Shown one piece after another: positions 24,219 through 27,755 of a stretch of DNA of 27,755 nt. The notes beneath the pieces are model-generated. The model saw only the letters and a program-made list of their open reading frames with translations. It had not been told where the DNA came from and ran no database searches. The stretch lies in assembly GCF_014384895.1 (NCBI RefSeq), contig NZ_JACRSQ010000037.1, positions 1 through 27,755 of the forward strand, in the 5' to 3' direction. This DNA comes from Bianquea renquensis (lineage in GTDB: Bacteria > Bacillota > Clostridia > Lachnospirales > Bianqueaceae). Positions within the stretch are counted from its first letter, which is position 1. Each line of letters starts with the position of its first letter. The position numbers and the translations under genes were made by a program.

Positions 24219-24479
24219 ATGTATAAACCAAAACTTGAAAAAGATATACGTTGTCCGCTTGAATACGGGCTTGAAATTTTTGGCGGCAAATGGAAATCGC
24301 GAATCATCTGTGTGCTGGCAGAAAAAGAAACGTTAAGGTACAGTATTTTACGTCGGGAAATGAGTAACATAACGGACGCTCCTTGCCGCAATGTCAAAAA
24401 TGTGATTACCACAATCAAAAATAGAAAGGGGCTTCAAAATATGATTACTTATCTGCCATGTGTTCATTTTCTGGAATAG
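24219..24479 (+). pseudogene. HxlR family regulator, truncated
   Basis: ATG 24219 follows taggag by 8 bases. Residues 1-52 are a clear HxlR winged-helix start: CPLEYGLEIFGGKWKSRIICVL, then LRYSILRREMSNITD, where family members continue into the recognition helix and wing. After about 24380 the translation (APCRNVKNVITTIKNRKG...) no longer matches and stops at 24479, whereas HxlR proteins run to about 100-115 residues. The recognition helix and wing are lost, so DNA binding is unlikely. The tail abuts the remains of an EamA gene from the opposite strand, which points to a deletion between two converging genes. Confidence 0.8.
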
Positions 24480-24592
24480 GGTGGCTGTCTTTCCACCGCA
24501 TACGCCAAAAATCCGAGTTTGACCGTGGGAAACAGCGAGCCTCACAGAAGCATCGTCAGTAGCGCGAGCCAAATCGTTTTACTTTTATTCAT
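24467..24592 (-). pseudogene. EamA-type transporter, N-terminal remnant with a TGA stop
   Basis: On the minus strand an ATG at 24592 overlaps the end of the quinone oxidoreductase gene by 8 bp, as in coupled operons. It reads MNKSKTIWLALLTMLL, then TGA (24544-24542), then GSLFPTVKLGFLAYAV in the same frame. EamA transporters of this type read ...LLWGSLFPTVKLG, so the TGA stands exactly where Trp (TGG) is expected, one base away. After AYAV homology stops (about 24494) and the frame soon ends at 24464. So the gene has both a nonsense change and a large 3' deletion. It was probably the fourth gene of the operon. Confidence 0.7.
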
Positions 24593-25565
24593 CACAAACG
24601 CTTAAAACGACCTTTCCCACGTTTTCGCCGCGCTCCAAAATAGCATGAGCCGCCTCCGCATCAATAATGGGCAAAACCTTGTAGATCGACGGCTTGATGG
24701 TTCCGTCCTCTATCTTCGGCCAAACGTTTTTGACAAGCTCCGAAAGAATATACGCCTTGAATTCGGGCGTGCGGTTACGGAGCATACTCCCCACAAGGTG
24801 AAGTCCTTTCGTCAGAAGCGGACGGAGTTGCACGGTGGCCTCAATCCCTGCCAACGTGGAAATAACTATCCAGTAGCCGCCTCTTGCCATATAGGGCAAG
24901 CTCTTAGCAAGCGTTTCGCCCGAAAGGCAGTCCATCGAAACATTCACGGGCGTACCGTTCTTTTCCTCTCCTGCAAGTATCTCCTCGACACATTGAGTGG
25001 TGGAATTTATGATAACGTCAGCCCCGAGAGACTTTATCTTTTCTGCGATTTCGTCCGACAATACCGATGTGATAACTTTCGCACCAAATGCCTTTGCCAT
25101 CGGTATTGCAACAGAGGCCAGTCCGCTTGCGCCGGCAGGGATAAATGCGGTCTGCCCCGCCTCCAAATGTCCCTCGATAAACAGATTCAGATAAGAGGTT
25201 GCATAGGCTTCGGGAAGTGCCGCCGCCTCGACCATGGACAGCCCCTTTGGGACAGGCATCAGCATATCGTGCTTCACCGCTACGTATTCGGCATAGCCAC
25301 CGCCGCCCAGCAGGGCGCAAACACGGTCGCCGATCTTCCAATCCGTGACGGCTTTACCAAGTTCAACGATAACGCCCGCGATCTCCAGTCCCATCCATTC
25401 GGGGCAGCCTGCGGGGGATGGATATTTGCCTTGTCTTTGCAAAAGATCGGCGCGGTTCAGTGCCGCCGCGTGAATTTTAACGAGCACCTCGTCGTCTTTA
25501 ATCACGGGATTGGGAACGTCAGACCAAACGAGATTTTTATTTTCATCTACAAGTATTGCTTTCAT
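24585..25565 (-). CDS. NAD(P)H quinone oxidoreductase, zinc-independent MDR family
   Basis: 326 residues, as expected for the quinone oxidoreductase / PIG3 branch of medium-chain dehydrogenases. The N-terminal GroES-like domain contains AALNRADLLQRQGKYPSPAG, the PIG3-type substrate loop, and GLEIAGVIVELG. The Rossmann domain has AGASGLASVAIPMAKAFGAKVI (the AxxGxxG nucleotide motif). The structural-zinc cysteine cluster is absent, as in this branch. It reduces quinones or alpha,beta-unsaturated carbonyls with NADPH. It starts 12 bp after the epimerase gene with a GAGG site; its end overlaps the broken EamA start. Confidence 0.92.
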   Translation of the reverse strand: MKAILVDENKNLVWSDVPNPVIKDDEVLVKIHAAALNRADLLQRQGKYPSPAGCPEWMGLEIAGVIVELGKAVTDWKIGDRVCALLGGGGYAEYVAVKHDMLMPVPKGLSMVEAAALPEAYATSYLNLFIEGHLEAGQTAFIPAGASGLASVAIPMAKAFGAKVITSVLSDEIAEKIKSLGADVIINSTTQCVEEILAGEEKNGTPVNVSMDCLSGETLAKSLPYMARGGYWIVISTLAGIEATVQLRPLLTKGLHLVGSMLRNRTPEFKAYILSELVKNVWPKIEDGTIKPSIYKVLPIIDAEAAHAILERGENVGKVVLSVCDE

Positions 25566-25577
25566 TTTGCGTTTTCC

Positions 25578-26579
25578 TCACAAGATGTGATTTTTGATAT
25601 ATTCGTCCATTCGAAGCCCTATTTTGGTATCTTCGGGAACATAGTCCTTCGGAATATTTCCGATTTCGAGCTTCAGTCCATCATACATAGGCATCATATC
25701 CTCTTGCTTGAGTCCTGTCAGCGCAAGCACCTTGGAATTGTCGGTTATTCGGCGGAACAATCTTGCGTATTCAAGCTGCCAGCGCACGTTAATCGTTCCC
25801 TCGGGGCTGAGTATCGCAAGATAATCTTCTTTGTCCACCCATACAGCTTCAAGTCCAACAAGATCGCGATAATATTCGGCGATCTCTCCCCAAGTTCTGT
25901 GTTCTGCAGAGCATACATTGTAAAATTCACGCTTTGCCTCTTCCTTGAAAAGGATTCGCGCGATCATTTTTGCCACGTCGCCGCCCCAGCTGAGCGTAGC
26001 GGGCTTATCCTTCGCCTGAATCGGCAGAACGATCGTTTTGCCCTGAAGTGCACGCGCAACGCTGTTGTTGAACTCTAACGTGACAAGCTGAAGGCGCATA
26101 GTGGAAAACGTGGTTGCGGGACGCACTACTGTCCAGTTGTCATAGCTGGAATTTACCAAAAGATCCTCGTCCTGTGCTTTGTAGATGCAATAATCGTGCG
26201 AGGCTTTCAATACTTCATCCTCGGAGGAATCCAAAAGGCGAGGTGAGGTCTCCTTGATCGGCTGCTCCTTGTCGTCATAAACACGGCAGGTGGAAAGATA
26301 GATATAGTGGCTTGTATGCTCTAAAAAAAGTTGATAATATTCGGAAAAATCAACCTTTCCGTATTCCATAAAATTGATGATGCCGTCAAAGTTTTCTTTC
26401 AAAAGCCCATTGAGAAAGTTCTTATCAAACGCATCGCTCTGTATGTAAGCGGCGTTGACCTTCCACGGCGCTGTTTCCTCCCTGCCCACTCCGACAACCT
26501 CATAATCCAAATTTACAAGTTCGGGGATAAGATATCTTCCCATAGCCCCCGTAGCGCCCAAAACTAAAACCTTTTTCAT
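25578..26579 (-). CDS. NAD-dependent epimerase/dehydratase family protein
   Basis: 333 residues of the extended short-chain dehydrogenase type. The N-terminal nucleotide motif is VLVLGATGAMGRYL (GxxGxxG). A YLSTCRVYDD strand carries the Ser/Thr of the active site, and YCIYK provides the Tyr-x-x-x-Lys pair. The C-terminal part (EFYNVCSAEHRTWGEIAEYYRDLVG) is the substrate-binding region. It could act on a nucleotide sugar or another carbonyl substrate; the sequence does not decide which. It follows the amidohydrolase by 17 bp with a TAGGAG site and precedes the quinone oxidoreductase in one operon. Confidence 0.9.
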   Translation of the reverse strand: MKKVLVLGATGAMGRYLIPELVNLDYEVVGVGREETAPWKVNAAYIQSDAFDKNFLNGLLKENFDGIINFMEYGKVDFSEYYQLFLEHTSHYIYLSTCRVYDDKEQPIKETSPRLLDSSEDEVLKASHDYCIYKAQDEDLLVNSSYDNWTVVRPATTFSTMRLQLVTLEFNNSVARALQGKTIVLPIQAKDKPATLSWGGDVAKMIARILFKEEAKREFYNVCSAEHRTWGEIAEYYRDLVGLEAVWVDKEDYLAILSPEGTINVRWQLEYARLFRRITDNSKVLALTGLKQEDMMPMYDGLKLEIGNIPKDYVPEDTKIGLRMDEYIKNHIL

Positions 26580-26596
26580 TTTTTATAATCTCCTAT

Positions 26597-27634
26597 TTAA
26601 TTTTTATAAACTACCTGTCCGTCCGATACCGTCAGGACACATCGGTAACCTTTAGTATTTTGTATATGATTTCCCGCTCTATCGGTGAGATCAAAGCCCT
26701 CGTCGGTGTAATCAAACACGGCAATGTCAGCTTTTCTTCCGACCTTCAAATAGCCCCATTCATCGTCTTTTCCAAGTGCTTTTGCGGGATTGGCGGTGGC
26801 GGATCTGAAAATATCTTTTTCTCGCATACCGAGCGTTTTAGCGATATTCATGCACATGGTCATACCATATCTGCCGCCTCGGGTATATGCGCTGTATTTT
26901 GTTATGTCGGCACTGAGCGTGTCGGGAACGACACCGCACTGAATTGCTTTTTGAAACACTCCGAAATCGGTGTGAACGTGTCCAGCCATTCCAACGTCAA
27001 TCACGATTCCGCGCTTTTGCGCGTTTCTCATACTTTCAAAACCGTCCTCCGCGGCATTGTTCGCTCCGCCGTGGAAGGAATGCGTGAGTAAATCGCCCTC
27101 GCCGAGCGTGTTAAGTATCTCCGCCATGCTGACGGGAGAATGGGAGCAGTGCACCATCACGCGCAAGCCTTTTTCCCGAGCAAATTCACAAGTTTCACGA
27201 AGCGGCGTGATATCAGACACCTCGGACACGGTGGTGTCAAAATAGACCTTAAGTCCGATTGCCTTATCACCGTACTGCATAAGCTTCGCTTCGGTTCTCG
27301 TAAAATCAGTGTGATTGTTTTTTATATTAACACCGACGAACACCGCGTTTTTTAGCATAAAAGAATCAAGCAAAGCCTTATCCCCGCGTCCACCGCCTGC
27401 ATCTGCTGCGGCAGTCACCCCAAAGGGGAAGCAACTCATTTCTGCTTGTATTCCAAACTCTTTGCTGGATATTCCCCTCATATGAGTAATATAAAATAGG
27501 AAACCTGCAAAATCCCTGATTTTATGCGGATTCAGGGAATACAAAAAATATATTGAAGCTATCACATTACGCAAGACGCCGCCCAAATGGACAAAGGGCG
27601 GTGTTTTTGTTTGGAGAGCTTCACTTCGGGTCAA
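26597..27634 (-). pseudogene. Amidohydrolase, 5'-truncated
   Basis: The open frame is 345 codons, but family similarity begins only near residue 48 (ITHMRGISSKEFG, about 27490). The retained ~295 residues match amidohydrolase/deacetylase metallohydrolases: FPFGVTAAADAGG, IGLKVYF (candidate carbamylated Lys), MVHCSHSP, THSFHG, LSADITKYSAY (metal Asp) and ATANPAKALGKDDEWGYLKVGRKADIAVFDY. The N-terminal beta-sandwich half and the start of the barrel with the HxH metal pair are gone or altered. Residues 1-47 are translated from unrelated DNA that includes a + strand terminator and lies next to the 38-bp repeat. No ribosome-binding site precedes the junction. It was the first gene of the operon, so loss of its 5' end also removed the promoter. 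Confidence 0.75.
27576..27612 (+). terminator. Rightward terminator inside the false 5' end of the amidohydrolase frame
   Basis: Stem acgccgccc (27576-27584) / gggcggtgt (27596-27604), one G-T pair, followed by tttttgttt. It would end a rightward transcript whose gene is not present, so it is probably imported with the flanking sequence. Confidence 0.75.
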
Positions 27635-27660
27635 AATCGAGCTGTTGACAAAGCCCTATA
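27623..27660. repeat. 38-bp repeat, right copy (probable insertion-sequence end)
   Basis: Same orientation as 240-277 with one mismatch (t at 27631). To its right is a leftward terminator, as expected just inside the 3' end of an insertion sequence transcribed toward the left. Together with the left copy this fits two element ends facing outward from the window. Confidence 0.6.
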
Positions 27661-27710
27661 AAATATCTCTTCTCTACATAACCCAGTGTTTGTTGGTTGA
27701 CAACTGACAC

Positions 27711-27733
27711 AAAAAAAGATGCCTCCTGGCATC
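27711..27733 (-). terminator. Leftward terminator at the right edge
   Basis: On the minus strand GATGCC-AGGA-GGCATC (27733-27718) is followed by TTTTTTT. It closes a gene that lies beyond the right edge and is transcribed leftward, perhaps a transposase. Confidence 0.85.
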
Positions 27734-27755
27734 ACTCTAAACATTTTACCATCCG

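Noticed and set aside
24542..24544. TGA read as tryptophan or selenocysteine
   Set aside because: TGA ends several normal genes here, and the affected gene is also truncated, so pseudogene decay is simpler.
24645..26078. 477-codon + strand ORF opposite the oxidoreductase and epimerase genes
   Set aside because: It is the mirror frame of two clear enzymes; its translation is Arg/Cys/His-rich with no domain and no proper start.
240..27660. The 38-bp direct repeats as attL/attR of the serine recombinase
   Set aside because: Large serine recombinases leave only short cores in common between att sites, and the repeat sits next to transposase-like sequence instead of at the recombinase-tRNA junction.

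Overview
The window looks like chromosomal DNA from a gut-type member of the Clostridia, most likely an Oscillospiraceae-like Firmicute. This is inferred from the gene complement: YtrA-type GntR regulator, SdaAA/SdaAB split serine dehydratase, PyrB/PyrI pair, heterodimeric BmrC/D-like exporter, a large serine recombinase, AGGAGG ribosome-binding sites and TTGACA/TATAAT promoters. Most of the window reads as moderately GC-rich; the last ~4 kb reads as more AT-rich.

Layout. 1-600: the C-terminal end of a membrane-anchored protein, a 38-bp repeat that recurs at the far right end, and a short transposase-like N-terminal remnant. 595-2325: a large serine recombinase abutting a tRNA-Ala(GGC) that has its own promoter and terminator. 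2485-9567: a carbohydrate locus with no visible secretion signals: a DUF5703/GH95-like protein, divergently an M55 D-aminopeptidase (DppA type), a GH36-like protein and a GHL10-like TIM-barrel protein. 9617-10968: pyrB-pyrI. 11533-13593: a GntR/YtrA regulator, ABC ATPase and permease operon behind a long perfect operator palindrome. 13612-14181: mntP. 14279-15877: a GH2-related protein whose catalytic barrel is missing. 15891-17453: sdaAB-sdaAA.

17597-19282: the most striking structure, about 15 full tandem copies of a ~106-bp unit filling the divergent intergenic space between sdaAB and a marR gene. Each copy carries a GC-rich inverted repeat, a strongly pyrimidine-rich + strand, and on the minus strand a ribosome-binding-like site with two overlapping tiny ORFs. 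19317-23599: marR and a heterodimeric ABC exporter behind a 20-bp palindromic operator, ending in a structured 3' region and a terminator.

23685-27755: a decaying accessory block. A small ABM-like gene faces a truncated HxlR regulator. A four-gene operon (amidohydrolase, NAD-dependent epimerase, quinone oxidoreductase, EamA transporter) is broken at both ends: the amidohydrolase lacks its N-terminus, and the EamA gene has an apparent Trp-to-TGA change and a deletion that fuses it tail-to-tail with the HxlR remnant. The far right end carries the second copy of the 38-bp repeat and a leftward terminator, consistent with insertion-sequence ends on both sides of the window.

How parts work together: the glycosidase-like and DppA-like genes may form a cytoplasmic pathway for imported glycans or glycopeptides (inference). 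The GntR and MarR modules look self-regulated through their operators. Nothing could be searched against databases here; family names rest on recognised motifs.
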